Positions 21,651 through 33,564 of a stretch of 64,000 nucleotides of DNA are shown piece by piece. Positions within the stretch are counted from its first letter, which is position 1. Each line of letters begins with the position of its first letter. Source of the stretch: Forficula auricularia (Eukaryota > Arthropoda > Insecta > Dermaptera > Forficulidae); contig JALMQS010000816.1 in assembly GCA_024734495.1 (NCBI GenBank), positions 8,005,481-8,069,480 of the forward strand. The letters run 5' to 3'. The notes under the pieces are model-generated. The model saw only the letters and a program-made list of their open reading frames with translations. It was not told the origin of the DNA and did no database searches. The position numbers and the translations under genes are program-made.

Positions 21651-23980
21651 TGGTTTTATATTTCTTTAATTTAAATATCTTATCATATCAGTTTTTAATT
21701 AAGAAATATCAGCAAATAATATAAAACTTCAAACAGAAGTTTCAGGTAAATATGAAAATTCTACACTGAAAACAAAGAAAAATTGTTCTTAAATGGTCCA
21801 TAAAATTTTTTGAATTTCATTGAAAAGATTGAGGTTGTCATCTGCTTAATGCAAATAAATATTTCTCTATATAAATAAATACATATCTTTAATAAAAAAC
21901 AATCTTCAAACGTTTATGAAAATTTCGGACAGGAAATATTTACAATTTACAAGCATAAATATTCATTTAGAACAAAAATTCCGAATGTACCATGCTTGAA
22001 TCTAGCTATTCAACTAACCTGAGACACAATTCTGACTTTTCTAATTCTAAAATTTTAGATAAAGAACGGAATTTAGAAATTTTGATAGGATCGAAATTTT
22101 AAACAGCAAAAATGGACAAAAGATCTGATAGGGACTGTTTATCTAATATTCATCAAAATTTTTAAGGAAAAATATTTTTTTCGTAATTATATGTATATAC
22201 CTATATATTATATATTTATTCAAGGTAATTTAATCACCAAGACAATTTGTATCAATGTCTACTTTTCAAAATATATATTTATTTAGTGTTGCTTTACATA
22301 TCTTGATTTCATATTCCTAGGTACTTATATTATTTAATGGAAAAGAATTTAAAAATATAAATTTATGCTTATTAAAATGTTATGATTTTAATTTTTTGAT
22401 ATTCGGCCGTTCTAATACAGTCGTACACTTTCGATTTGCGACTAAATCCGTGGAACACTTGTGAATTGCTTACGGAACTCCAGTGCACCGCGGAACTAGA
22501 CAGTTAATTCTTTGATGGCTGTTGATATCGAAAAAACAAGAGAGTAATATGAACAATTTTAAGTGCATTATTTCATTATTAACTATCATGATCAAAACAA
22601 TTTTGATCATAATTGTGAAATGTTGTCATCATTTATTTGAAGTTCTTCGGGTTTGACTGAATCTTCTTAATTAAATTCAAGGTATCTCTGTTAAGTTCTT
22701 CAATTTTATTTTATGAATCCTGATTCATACTACGATTGCATTTTAAAGTCACGTGGTGTGTTTCAGTCACACCATATTTCGTTTATTAACATTAAATTAC
22801 TTATATCTGTATGATATATTTCTCTAAAATAATGCAGAAATTTAAGAAAAAAAACTTTCTCACCGAAAAAACATTTTTCTTGAAATCAATTTATCTTCTT
22901 TATTTTAATCCTCGTTGATCTTTCGTAATATATTATACCTTACTAATTTCATTTATTCAAAAAATTTATAAAAGACCAAGTGAAAAAAAAACGAGACTCA
23001 ACATTCAACGTTGGTTATAATTCATGGGTTTCTTTTTCTGCCAGTGAATCTGGTTTAATTGTTTCAGAATTTTTCGCCTCGTCCCATGACGTCCTGTCCA
23101 TGTAAAGCTCATTACTAAACCTAGAGCCTCCTTCCATATATCGATAATAAAATGCAAGCATCCGATAAATATGCTCTTTCCTCTGCTTACAAACATTGTT
23201 TGTTAATGAACACAACCATTATTATGATATCAAGAATGCCTCTTTTGTCTCCTATTTAATGTTATTCGAGCTCTCTTCAAATGAATTCAAGTCATTATTC
23301 TAATTATATCATAAAAAATAACAAACAAGAACAAAAAGTAGGTACTATTTCCTTTTATTAAGAGATAAATAGCTTAATTTCATGGACTGTGCTCTTGAAG
23401 AGGTGCGCGTGTCTGTCTTTTCGCCATTTCAAGATACAACTAATTGAATTTGAAATGCTAATGTGTCGCCTACCAGAGAAAAGTCCTGATTGCAAGAAAT
23501 GGCCCAAGATTCACTAGAAAAGATCCAGCCCAATTAAGATGCGTCGGGCGTGTGAATGCATTCGAAGAGATTTGTCAATCCTCTTTGGCGATCCGTGAGG
23601 TTTTCACTGCGTGTGTATTCATTGGTAGTCGATGTAGGTTTCGTTTTTTACACTTTCCAACATAATTATCGTAATTAAAATGTTCGGTTAGAGAACAAAT
23701 GTTGGGACGTATAAAGAGACACGCATACCGAACAAACAGAGAGCAGTAAAAAAACTACGAGATTTGTCCAACAATCAAACAGAACGGTTGGGCAGCTAAT
23801 CATGCATAACATATTAAAAATCTAAATGAAAGTTATTATTTTTATGAACCGATTTACCATCTGTTGTAATAGGGAAGCGAGATAAAACAATACAGAAAGG
23901 GAGGGTGGAATAAAATATTTTTATTATATTATTTTTATATAAAAAAAATCAATTTTAATTTTTGTACATAATAACATTAC
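21651..23980. other. Non-coding stretch
   Basis: AT-rich. Two overlapping minus-strand frames at 23005-23215 and other small ORFs show no recognisable motif. A short GC-richer patch at 22430-22510 contains 'cagtgcaccgcggaacta', which resembles a hAT terminus but has no partner end. Confidence 0.5.
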
Positions 23981-24087
23981 AGACGTGGGCAAATGTGGCT
24001 CTTTGGGCTCCCACAATCTGGACTTCTTAAACAACAAGGACTCTTGTCATCTTTTACAAGTAGGTACATACGAAGATGACACTTCAA

Positions 24088-24582
24088 AGCATGGGTCCAC
24101 AAACTTTTTAGAGATAGAGTCACATGTGAACATTGAAAACTATGGGAGGGGGCTAATATAACATATTATACGGAAACCCATATATACCCATCATTGCGTC
24201 TGCCCAACACTATTCCTGTTACAACTTGTCTTATGTTATATGTATAAGTAATGCATGTATCAATCCGCTCTAAACCATTAGAGTTATTTACTTAGATAGT
24301 GTCTGGACTTTCTGAGTGCTTTTCAACCGTTTCTTTAATTATAAACAATAAATTCTAATTAATTACTACCTATAATTAATGATATATGTCATGATATGTG
24401 TAAATTTCAAAGATTTTCTAAAAAAAATTTCGGGGTCATAAATGGGTTTAATACACTATTATATGGCATTACTATTTAATATTGTGAATATTTGTGAATT
24501 AATTCTGTAGTAGCTGTGGGCCGGTTGGAAAATTTGAAGAGCCCGATTTGGCTTGCGGGCCGTAATTTGGAGACCCCTGGTT
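24088..24582. mobile_element. Possible hAT MITE, ends only
   Basis: 'catgggtccacaaactttt' at 24088 and the inverse-type end 'gtaatttggagacccctgg' near 24580 resemble the CAGGGGTC(T/C)CCAAAC ends of hAT elements. The arms match only loosely and the flanks (cttcaaag, gtttagct) do not form a convincing 8-bp duplication. It may instead be two fragments. Confidence 0.35.
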
Positions 24583-24843
24583 TAGCTGGTAAAAGCATCG
24601 TTTCCAGACTTATGTTTATATGAAGTTTTCCTTTATTTTGATCTATATCAACCGTCCTTAAATTATCTCCGCGTATTATAGATACATTCTGTATATGTAT
24701 TTTGTATTACCTTTTAATTTCTATATTTTTTTATATCTATTAATTTGTATATTAATTTATTTTACATGTTTGTTGTTTTTCATGATAAATCACGTAAAAG
24801 AAAATAAACTTACAGGACCCTTGCTACCTAAATAGCCTCAATA

Positions 24844-24880
24844 TGCCAGACGTTTCGTCACTTTATTCATGACTAACAGT
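24844..24880 (-). ncRNA. Hammerhead remnant
   Basis: Minus strand: CTGTTA in place of the CTGANGA box, stem II GTCA/TGAC, GAAAC, GTC and TGG. The 3' half is intact and the 5' box has decayed. Listed because it belongs to the same dispersed family. Confidence 0.35.
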
Positions 24881-24899
24881 ATATAATTTAAGTTAAATT

Positions 24900-26600
24900 A
24901 TTTTAAAGTTAATAAAAAGCATTTTCATATGATATTAAATTTTTGGGTTTTTACCTTCTCATCTAACGCATGAAAAATACAGAAACTATGTATTCAAACT
25001 CTCATAGCTTTAATATGGGGAACTCTTTAATTATTAATGAGCTGGAATTTGGAACCGAAATTTATGTTAATAACCAGATGTGTTTTCAATTTAAAATTTG
25101 TACATCAAACTGTTAGCTGATAAAAATTTGAGAAATCTCCAGGATTTTCATTCAGGAAAAGAGCTTATCTTATTAGTATTTAATATTTGTTTATCAATTA
25201 AGAATTTTATAAAGTCATAAAGAATTTATGAGTTGATTTCCGGACTCGTCAAATCCTACTGTGAATCGATGATTGCATTTTTATTTAAATTATAGTCGAT
25301 TGAGTTGCTTCTTTTTTATAGCTCCCTTGAGTGAGGGTCAAAATGAAAAAAAGATAAATTTCACTGAATTAACACCGGACAAAAGATTTAAGCTGAAATA
25401 TAACAAAAATCCTTTTAAATTATGGTGTTGAAAAAATTTTACAAGTTGGCGGCGAGTACTTTATTAACCTTATTCTAATCCTCCTACAAGAATTCTTGGT
25501 CGAAATAAAATGAGATAAATGTCAAATTATGGCCTAGAAAAGAGTGTAACTGCCCCTGGGGGCGGAGCTAGGACGGGTTGTGGGCTTTGCCCCGGGGCCA
25601 CCCAGTGGGTCGATCAGCCTCGTTAAAATATTTAGACAAAAATCATATACGAGTGGAAAGTATTCGGAAAATGCGCGTTGGAAGAAATCGGATGGTGAAT
25701 CGGATGATGGCTTTTTTGACTCGAGGCAATGACATCTGGCTGCCAATCTGAAGACAATTTATCCTCCACCACCACCACCGCCACCGCCGCCAGCCAATTC
25801 ACACACCACGATGATAAACGGATAAAATTTGTTCCAAGATGCCAACTTAAAATAATTGTAATGATAATAATTCTCTAGAAGAATAAAAAACTGTCTCGGA
25901 CATTCTTATTAGTTTAATGATATCACTAATTTGACATAGGCTGACTAACAAGCCTCGCACTAGGATCGCCTCAAGTGAAGCTACATAACAAATCTATAAA
26001 TAATTAGCGAGATATTTTTATAGAGTAGTTAAATAATATACTGCCATATATCACATGCAGAAATGCAATTAGAGAGGTAAGCAACTAAAGAAAACCATTG
26101 AAGCAAAACAGTAAACTCATTAGGAAAAGTAAAAGGTTGGCTATTTGGTTAAAGAATTCAATCAATTATTTTAGAATAAATTATTGGTAATTGATGGAAA
26201 AATAAATTTCGATGAGATGAGAGACATTGGTGGATTTGTAACTACACACATTTATGACCATCTGATATAGGATTATCCGAAATCGCATTGTAAATTAAAT
26301 TTATTGAAACAATCGACAAAAGTTTTCCTATTATTATAATTGTGCACCTTAGCTTTTATTTAAGAGCTACGTTTAACGACAAAAACAAAGATAAAAGCAT
26401 CCACAAAAACAATGAGAAATGTCTTTCTTTTATTTCTTATGTGATAAATAATAAGCCACCAAATATTTCTTAATAAATTAAAAAAATATATATAACAACT
26501 GAGAAATACTTTTTCTAAGTGCTATAAAATACTATAATGCTAAAAGTGCTTCAAAAAGAGCACAAATTTTCTGCACACTCTATTTATACTCATGTTTAGA
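24900..26600. other. Non-coding stretch with a (CCA/CCG) microsatellite
   Basis: Mostly AT-rich. A short trinucleotide tract (ccaccaccaccaccg, then cgccgcc) lies at about 25767-25794. A GC-rich phrase at 25550-25620 gives a 70-codon minus-strand ORF that is not convincing. Confidence 0.5.
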
Positions 26601-26790
26601 GAGCAGTGACGTAAGAAGTATTTTGTCCTGGGGGTCTCAGGGACGCGCCAAGTCCCTTTTGCGCCGTCGTACGAAATTCTGATTGGCGCCTTGGGTCATC
26701 CAAAAGTGACGCCTAGATGTCAACACTGTATAATGTTTGCATGTGACGTCATTTAATTTTGTTTTAGTAGAAGGTAGTACAATATTTAGC

Positions 26791-27709
26791 ATGGATAGGT
26801 ATACACTTCAAAACGTGTTTAGATTATTCAAACTTATTATGAAAAATAGCCGTTCTTTGAAAATTGTCAATCGCAAAATTTGTGATTTTTTCATTGTAAA
26901 TAATTGGCCAAATCAATCAGCAAAATTGTTGTATCTGGAGTGATGAAAATCCTCGTATTATTCAAAGTTAGTGTTTGGTGTGCATTTTGGGCAAAGATAA
27001 TCATTGGGCCGTATTTTTCCGAAGATGGTGTAGGAAATGCTGTTACTGTAAATGCTGAGGGATACCAATCAATGTTGAGTGACTTTTTATGGTGACAATT
27101 GAGTCATGCTCTGGCCTCTATTTCCAGCAAGACGGTGCCACATGTCTCAAAAACTAGAGAAAACGTTACGTTATTAAACGGATACTTACTGAGCGAGCAG
27201 CCCCGCGAGGCTGCCTCGGGCGTTTGTTGCAGAACCGTCCTGAGTGAACGCAGGAAACGACCAGGGGCGCATTTGAGCATTCACAAAAACGGACAACCGA
27301 GGCAGCCTCAGACGAGGCAACGGGCACTTTTGCCTTGAGCGAGGCACCTACTGACCGACCAGACATTTGCCTCAAGGGGCTGGCCTCGCAAGGCAAATCC
27401 TCAGTCAGTATCCGGCTATTGAAATCAAAATTTCCTCAGCGTGTAATTTCACGAAATGCAGATTTCAATTCGCCTCCAAGGTCATGTGATTTAACACCAG
27501 TAGGTTTCTTTTTGTGGGGTTTTTCGAAAAGTTGTGTGAATGCCAACAAGACACAGACAGTTAATGATCTAAAGAACAACATTCAAGTTGCAATTCGTGA
27601 AATAACTCCAGCGACATATCGAAAAGTCATTGAAAATTTCGATATTCGAATTGATGCCTGTAGACGTAGTCGGGGTGGACATTTGAATCACATTCGATTT
27701 TGCCTATAA
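26791..27709 (+). pseudogene. Mariner-like (Tc1/mariner superfamily) transposase, broken
   Basis: The N-terminus (MDRYTLQNVFRLFKL, with a NNWPN segment) matches the helix-turn-helix start of insect mariner-like transposases. A large part of the middle is missing. The catalytic region resumes near 26967 (VSVWCAFW, IIGPYFSEDG), then LYFQQDGAT at about 27115-27142 with the second catalytic D. The C-terminus (PPRSCDLTPVGFFLWG, then VIENF) runs to a stop at 27709. The third catalytic D of the TPxD motif is replaced by G. Stops, frame changes, the central deletion and the MITE at 27179-27414 make it non-functional. Intact relatives are about 350 residues. Confidence 0.85.
27170..27423. mobile_element. 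GC-rich MITE inserted in the mariner relic (236 bp)
   Basis: The insert at 27179-27414 begins CGGATACTTACTGAG and ends with the inverse (revcomp CGGATACTGACTGAG). The flanks gttattaaa (27170-27178) and gctattgaa (27415-27423) agree at 7 of 9 bases. Removing one copy restores the transposase reading from VTLL into KSKFPQRV. Internal repeats around 'gaggctgcctcg' and 'gcctcgcaaggc' give it a GC content far above its surroundings. No coding capacity. An 8-9-bp duplication fits several DNA superfamilies (hAT, Merlin, MULE). Confidence 0.8.
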
Positions 27710-28370
27710 TTGTAATATATCATACTTTAAAAAAAAAAAACTTGAAAAAATTGCAAACAGTTTGTGTTTTGTTAAAAAAACATGTAGGCGCTATTTTTGG
27801 GAGACACTTATTATATAGTAAAGTAATAAGAGTGAATTTAAAAAGAAGCGATCAGAGGAGGGGGGAAAGCATCATCAGACATAATCATGTTCAAACCTGT
27901 CACAGCACGCTTGCTGTTTGCCATTATCAGCCAGCATCAGTCCGTTCTTTAAGAGTCACACCTCGCTTAATGGGAGCCCCTGCTAGTTAGACAACTTAAT
28001 TGGCAGATCAGTTAAGGGTATGTAAACCAGGCAGGCGATCGCAATACTTCATATTATATTCTATAATCTATATCATTTCATTATCAATTATCAATCCATT
28101 ACATGATGCGGATATATATATATGTGTAAAAAAGCCCCAATCCATTTCCGCGTTTTTACTTTATCCAATGCGAAGCAGATAAACTATTGAATTCAAATGG
28201 TCCTCGGATAAAAATTACGAAACCCATGGGCTCAACCTAAGTCACAAATTGTAGTATTCTTTTAGGTTCAATTTATGCATGTGACGGTTTTCAAAAATTA
28301 CATCTCGCCCAGAGGCCAAAAAGTGCGATTTTTCATTTAGTCTGTGCGCCTGCGCATGTATGGATGTTTG
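27710..28370. other. Non-coding stretch
   Basis: The transposase stop is followed by A-rich sequence. Small ORFs at 27700-28182 lack any recognisable feature. Part of this may be the 3' flank of the mariner element, but no terminal repeat could be paired. Confidence 0.45.
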
Positions 28371-28800
28371 GATTCCTTTTTAACCGACTTTGTTTTGTCC
28401 ACGATTTTTCCCACACCGTTCAACCGATTTAAATGAAATTGAAAACCTGCCATTACTTTAACAAATGAAGCGCTGATTAGTTTTTAGTACATATCGGCCC
28501 ATAAACATTAGTACTTTATTCCAGTACTTTTTTAATTTTTTCTAAATATCTTGAAAATTAATATACTAATTGAGGTTATATAAAGTTTTTAGTAAAATTA
28601 TATTTTTAAAGTACTTTACCCTAGAATAAGATAGTAGTTTTTTAAAATTCTTTAAAATTTGTTAATTTTATCGGTATATTATAATATAGCTCATGGTCAA
28701 TGGTCGCCTGCTGGCGCGGCTAAGAGCCTTGGCGCCGATCTTGCACATACCATATGGACGGCGCATCCCTGGGGGGCCTAATACGCACACACACATATTT
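28370..28800 (+). repeat. Retroposon-like repeat ('ttttaaccgactttg' type)
   Basis: 'tttttaaccgactttgtttt' and 'ccgttcaaccgatttaaatga' resemble the 3' repeat modules seen in many insect genomes, and distantly the ACCGACTTC elements at 40, 45, 47.7 and 62 kb. A GC-richer patch at 28700-28780 follows. Boundaries uncertain. Confidence 0.35.
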
Positions 28801-30170
28801 ATATAGGTTTTTAACTTGAAACTCGAACTTTTCCATATCAATTTCAGGATTTTAAAAATCAAAATCAGACTTTTCAAATCAAATTCAGAATTTATTAATA
28901 AAATAAACAACAGTTGAAAAAATAGAAAAAAGTTATAGTTAAGAAAAAGTTTTAATTTAATTTAACTCTCAGGAAACGTTTTCAGGTAAAAAGCTAAAAT
29001 TTTCAATCATCTATTTTTGATTGGCAGTGCAACAAAGTTAAAAATTATTGTTGGTTAATTTGTCAATGATAAATTAGAGTTATCCACTCTGGGACCTGAC
29101 ATTCACACTGACTTATCATATATTTAAAAGAATTCAAATTACAAGAAGCTAATGGAGAGAAGGAAACCATCAAGTTGAAACGAAATAGAAAGGACTATTA
29201 AGCAACTAACTTTTATGGAGCTAAATGAATAATTAATAATATATTTTTTCCTGACAGAATAGAATTTAAATACACCGGGACTCGCATTAACAGGATCGTA
29301 TTTCTTCGGCGAACCCTTAAATCTCAAGGCGAACACTTTAAAAGAGCCGCGGCATAATTATTCAGCGTTGTTTAACTATCTTACGCTTGTTTTATGATTC
29401 AACTGGATGTAGAAATTGAAATTTTCAAAAAAATTTCATTAAAATACCATCTCAAGATAGATATTTTGAAAAAGTATGAGGAGATGAGGAGCTATAAGTA
29501 GCTGCATTTTTACTTTATGCTTTATTAACGAAATGAAAAATTGTTCTGCTTCCATAACTAATTTAATTTTTTATAATAAATTGAAAATTGATTTTTTTCT
29601 TTAATAATATTTTATTAATCGACGATTTCTATTTGGTAAGTAAATATTACTATTAAATAGAAGTTTCTCTTTACAGTTCAAGTGTGCTGGCTGATGAAGC
29701 GCGAGAGACTCATTTGCAGGAATCTAAGTTCATTATTTTATTATTTACTATTCACGATGAAAAACATAGCCTTTTATGAGGCTAATCGTAAAATAATATC
29801 GGGCCAATTATTCTTATCGTAAATAAAATAAATAGCACCATTTTTTACGAAGCTTCAGTTAAATAGATTAAAAAATTCAAATAATTCACTCCACAACATT
29901 AAAATATGTATATACTGGTAGTAAAATTAGTTCTTAGTTTTTTTAAATACTTACATCTAAACTAATAAAAAAATAAATATCGTATGTCTTATACACCCCT
30001 TACACGGTAGATAAGTCCAGGAGAAAACGAGTAATTCAAAACCGTGCAAAACGAGACAGAGCATGCATAACATATAAAAATGGAGGATAGGTTCAACTAA
30101 ATTCATAACCGTGTAAATTGAAACAAAGGATATTACTTAAATAGAAAAAGTAAACTGAAATCGTGTGAAT
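28800..30170. other. Non-coding stretch
   Basis: AT-rich, with no ORF or paired repeat worth calling. Confidence 0.5.
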
Positions 30171-31180
30171 CAAAGGAAGCGATCACATATTTAAAAAGAA
30201 TGAAAGAAAGTGTTTATAATATAAGAAGATAGCATTTTATTAAAGAATTTTGGGGTTTAAATGAAATTTTATGAAAACATCGAGTTTTTCGCTTCGGAAG
30301 CTATTCGACTAGAAAAGTTTTATTTTTTTCTCATTAAATATTTGTTCAAATCTATTGAAATTTCATATCTATGTGTTGTTTTATTTTGTCTTTTATATCA
30401 AATAATTTTTTTAGAATATTTACATTTTTAAGGGTAGTTTATTTGAAGTCTAATTTGAAAAAACGCTAATTACTCCTTTGAAATCATTTTTAAAAATATG
30501 AAATAATTAAATATTATAAAACAATTAATTATTAATAATTATATCTAATTTTGAACGAAATCGATTAAGTATTTTTTGAGAAAATGGTCAAAAACCTCTA
30601 AAAACGACGTTTTAGAGAGCACGATAACTTAAAAATAAGCATTGACAAAAAAAGATGACTTTTTCATATGAAACTAAACATTGACTTGTGACATGGAGGT
30701 GAATTTTAAAATGCTTCTAAAACGCCGTTTTCTTGGTTTTAGACCATTTTGTCAAAAAGTACTCTATTGATTTCGTTCAAATTTGAATCTAATTGTTAAT
30801 AATTAATTGTTTTATAATATTTATTAATTTCATATTATTAAAAATTATTTCAAATTAGTTATTAGTTTTTTCAAATAAGGCTTCAAATAAACTACCATCT
30901 AAAATGCAAATTTCCTAATAATAATTATTTTATATAAAAGATAAATGAAAATAACACTCAGATATGAAATTTCAATAGATTTGAATAAATACGTAATGAG
31001 AAAAAAAATAAAATTCTGTCCATTTATAGTTGATTCGCATCCGGAGAGAAGAAATTGAATCTTTTCATACATTGTCTTTTAAACTACAAAACTCTTAATC
31101 AAAATGTTATTTTCTTATATTAGAATGATATTGTGCACCTTAAAATAGATGAAAATGATAAAATAAGATCGCTTTTTTCT
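30170..31180. repeat. About 1-kb imperfect palindrome, family E
   Basis: The left half (about 30176-30600) is mirrored by the right half (about 30740-31180). 'attgaaatttcatatct', 'ttatttgaagtctaatttg' and 'tcgattaagtattttttgag' all recur inverted. The right half is repeated directly at about 57760-58790, where it is interrupted by the TTAA element at 58197-58701. The present copy therefore shows the empty site. No ORF. Confidence 0.7.
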
Positions 31181-31239
31181 CATTTATAATTCGTTTGGTC
31201 TGTTATCGAGAGGCTCCGCGACGCAAGACTGAGAGCGGG

Positions 31240-31830
31240 AATAAAAGTTGATTGTCACAGGTTTAGCCAAAAAATTTTGGGATATTAAATGAATCAAACC
31301 TTTACCAGAACAAAGTCGGTCAAAAAGTGATAATTCGTGAATATATATTTAAAATCTTCGTCTATCTTCTAAATTATTGGTCGTAGGGAAATTAATTATA
31401 TAAGATTTTTTATAGTACATTTAAATCCTAAAAATTGTTTCATCTAACTTTTTTTGGAGGTGACTTACTTTTGCTTCTATAAGAGATCAAATTTGAAATG
31501 AAACATATATTTCACTATTTTTACCTAACACTTTGAAATACGCAACTTTGTATAATGACCTTTGTTAAAGTAAATTCAATTTTTTCGAATCGGAAAAAGT
31601 GAAATTTGGTTGATGACACCGATTTCGCTAAAAATCTTTGGGATATTAAAGGGAACAACCCTTTGCCGAAACCTAAAATATATTTGAAAAATCATATTTA
31701 TTTTTACAAAAAAAAAAATTAATGAATTTAAATTTAAAAACTTCGTCTATTAATTAATGACAATTTTTTGAAAATCTTTTACAAAGTTTTTAAAATTTAA
31801 AATATAAAAAATTAGGTAGGTTTCACTTCG
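31240..31830. repeat. Imperfect direct repeat (about 350-bp period)
   Basis: 'ttgggatattaaatgaa', followed by 'gaaca' and 'cttcgtctat', near 31280-31370 recurs as 'ttgggatattaaaggga' and 'cttcgtctat' near 31640-31760. Two degenerate units without a recognisable source. Confidence 0.4.
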
Positions 31831-31846
31831 TCTATGCTCTAAATCA

Positions 31847-32075
31847 GTGGTCGCCAACATTTTTGTATCTAAGACCACATTCTAGAATATCTGTTGGGCA
31901 GCGGGCAGCATTTATTTTTTCAATGCAAATTAATTTATACATGGACATACAATTAAAAAGTTGGGTAGCGAAAAAATTTGTTTTCATGAAACAAAAAAAT
32001 AAATGAAATTTTATTTGAAATTCTCTGAAGGCAAATTCGAAATCTTACTCGAAGATATAGTCTACAAAATCTCAT
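31847..32075 (+). mobile_element. hAT-like terminus without partner
   Basis: 'cagtggtcgccaacattttt' at 31847 is a typical hAT-type terminal repeat. No matching right end was found before the piggyBac relic begins, so this may be a fragment or its right end may lie beyond the nested block. Confidence 0.35.
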
Positions 32076-32230
32076 TTAACCCTAGTCTGATCCTTGCGTA
32101 GAAAACTACGCAGATCCGATTTTGATTTCATTTTTTATTTAAATCGTTTAACTTAGGCTCATGAAACTTCATGACTTTTATTTTGTTATCATATTATATA
32201 TATCCTCTGCTGAATAAAAAACTCCCAATT

Positions 32231-32275
32231 ATGGAAAACGTTTCGGCTTTAATTAAATAATGCCATTATCAGTTC
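32231..32275 (-). ncRNA. Hammerhead-like motif in the piggyBac left arm
   Basis: Minus strand: CTGATAA (G8 replaced by A), T, stem II GGC/GCC around an AT-rich loop, GAAAC, GTT. Followed downstream by 'tcccaattatgg'-type sequence similar to the element at 43.7-44.1 kb, so a hammerhead retroposon appears to have landed in the piggyBac arm. Probably inactive. Confidence 0.45.
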
Positions 32276-32720
32276 CTAAGAGCTGAAAAAAGCGATAGAG
32301 CACACATGTAAAAATACAATAAAATTTTTCACAAAAAATCCAAAGTTGTTAATTACAAAATTATATCTTACAGTATTAGCGACACAATTAATTTTATAAA
32401 TAAATTGTCCGCAGGCAGAGTTGTTATGGATTTTATCATAATATACAAAATTATATGAATTATAAAATGGTACATAAATCTTGGTGTGCTCTCACTCGAT
32501 ATGCGCAACGTCTCAAGTACAAATGCAGCAAATTTTCATTTATTCAATTAATAATAACATTATGAGGACATTGATCCTAATTAGATCTAACTAGAATCTT
32601 AGGACAACAAGATTTGCAAGAGCTCGTGTTTATTATTTCAAAGATACTTTTTTGCTTTTCTTTCCATCTTCTATTGAAAATTTGATTTTGAAACATTCAA
32701 ACGCATTTGCGAAGGCATAC

Positions 32721-33383
32721 TGGTGATTCAGGAGCGGACCCCCATTCATTTAATGGGCAACTTCGTTGCCAAGTTTGTTCTTCTTTTATAGGATGATTAA
32801 AGCCTTCCACGGTTGGCAGCCTGGAGACTGGCTCTGAGACGTTGCTAATCTCAGGTCCGCTGCCAGTCAGCCTCAGAGGCGACAATTTGCTCAGGCAGTA
32901 GAGAAGGAGCTGAAGTCTTGAGCAGACCTGCGGACCGCCTACGCAATACTCTCTACTTTCGCCATCTTTCGCTTGCTTTCTTTCACTCAGCCTTCATCTT
33001 CTTTCAGAGCTTATCGAAGCGATTCATAATTACATTTTTTATATATATATTTTATATAACTTCTACCTTGAAAGGTCAGGAATTATCCTTGCCAGCAAGT
33101 ATTCTTTTCTTAATATTTTATTACAAGATATTTTCTTTTAAAAAATATCTCATATTTTTTACATCTAATTTATTTTAACTATATTAAACGTGCCTGGCAG
33201 GTTTAACCCTTGAACCATATTTTCTATTTTATATTTATATTTTTAATTATTTTTTCTATGAATAAATAGTTTTTTTAACTTAATTATTTTTTCTTCAACC
33301 CAGAGTGTTCATAGCCATTTACACCTGACCAATTTAGATTATAGGGCTCTCTTAAAGTCACATAAAGCCCTTAAATCCCAACA
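32721..33383 (+). repeat. 5' LTR
   Basis: 663 bp, matching 37625-38291 almost base for base from 'attcatttaatgggcaactt' to 'cttaaatcccaaca'. The first bases differ (TGGTGATTC against TGTAATGATAT). A TATA-rich stretch (atatatatattttatataac) near 33040 and AATAAA-like sequence near 33260 are candidates for promoter and polyadenylation signals. The 86-codon ORF at 32918-33178 is repeated in the other LTR and is not thought to be a gene. Confidence 0.88.
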
Positions 33384-33408
33384 TGGAGGTCCCACACCGA
33401 GATTTGAA
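33384..33408 (+). promoter_or_regulatory. Primer binding site, complementary to tRNA-Gln 3' end
   Basis: Directly after the LTR terminal CA, 'tggaggtcccac' followed by 'cgagatttg' complements the 3' acceptor and T-arm of the metazoan tRNA-Gln sequence as I recall it. Two extra bases (ac) interrupt the match. The position, with no spacer, is as expected for a minus-strand primer site. Confidence 0.7.
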
Positions 33409-33564
33409 AGGCCCTAAGGAGGGTGAAGGGTATAATTGAGTGAGAGAAAGTCTTTTGTTTTTCGTTTAATTTTTATTTTTTTAGTGAATTTTTTCATTAA
33501 ATTTTCCTTGAGAAAAGAAATTAATTCTTTTTAATTTTTTTAGAGAACCATCAGACTTTTTACA

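Noticed and set aside
23005..23215. Two overlapping minus-strand ORFs
   Set aside because: Short, overlapping in different frames, no motif, AT-rich composition; consistent with chance.
24088..24582. hAT element with an 8-bp duplication
   Set aside because: Ends look hAT-like but the flanking octamers do not match; kept only as a low-confidence feature.
27099..27396. ORFs of 76-79 codons across the GC-rich MITE
   Set aside because: Created by the stop-poor GC-rich insert fused to transposase remnants.
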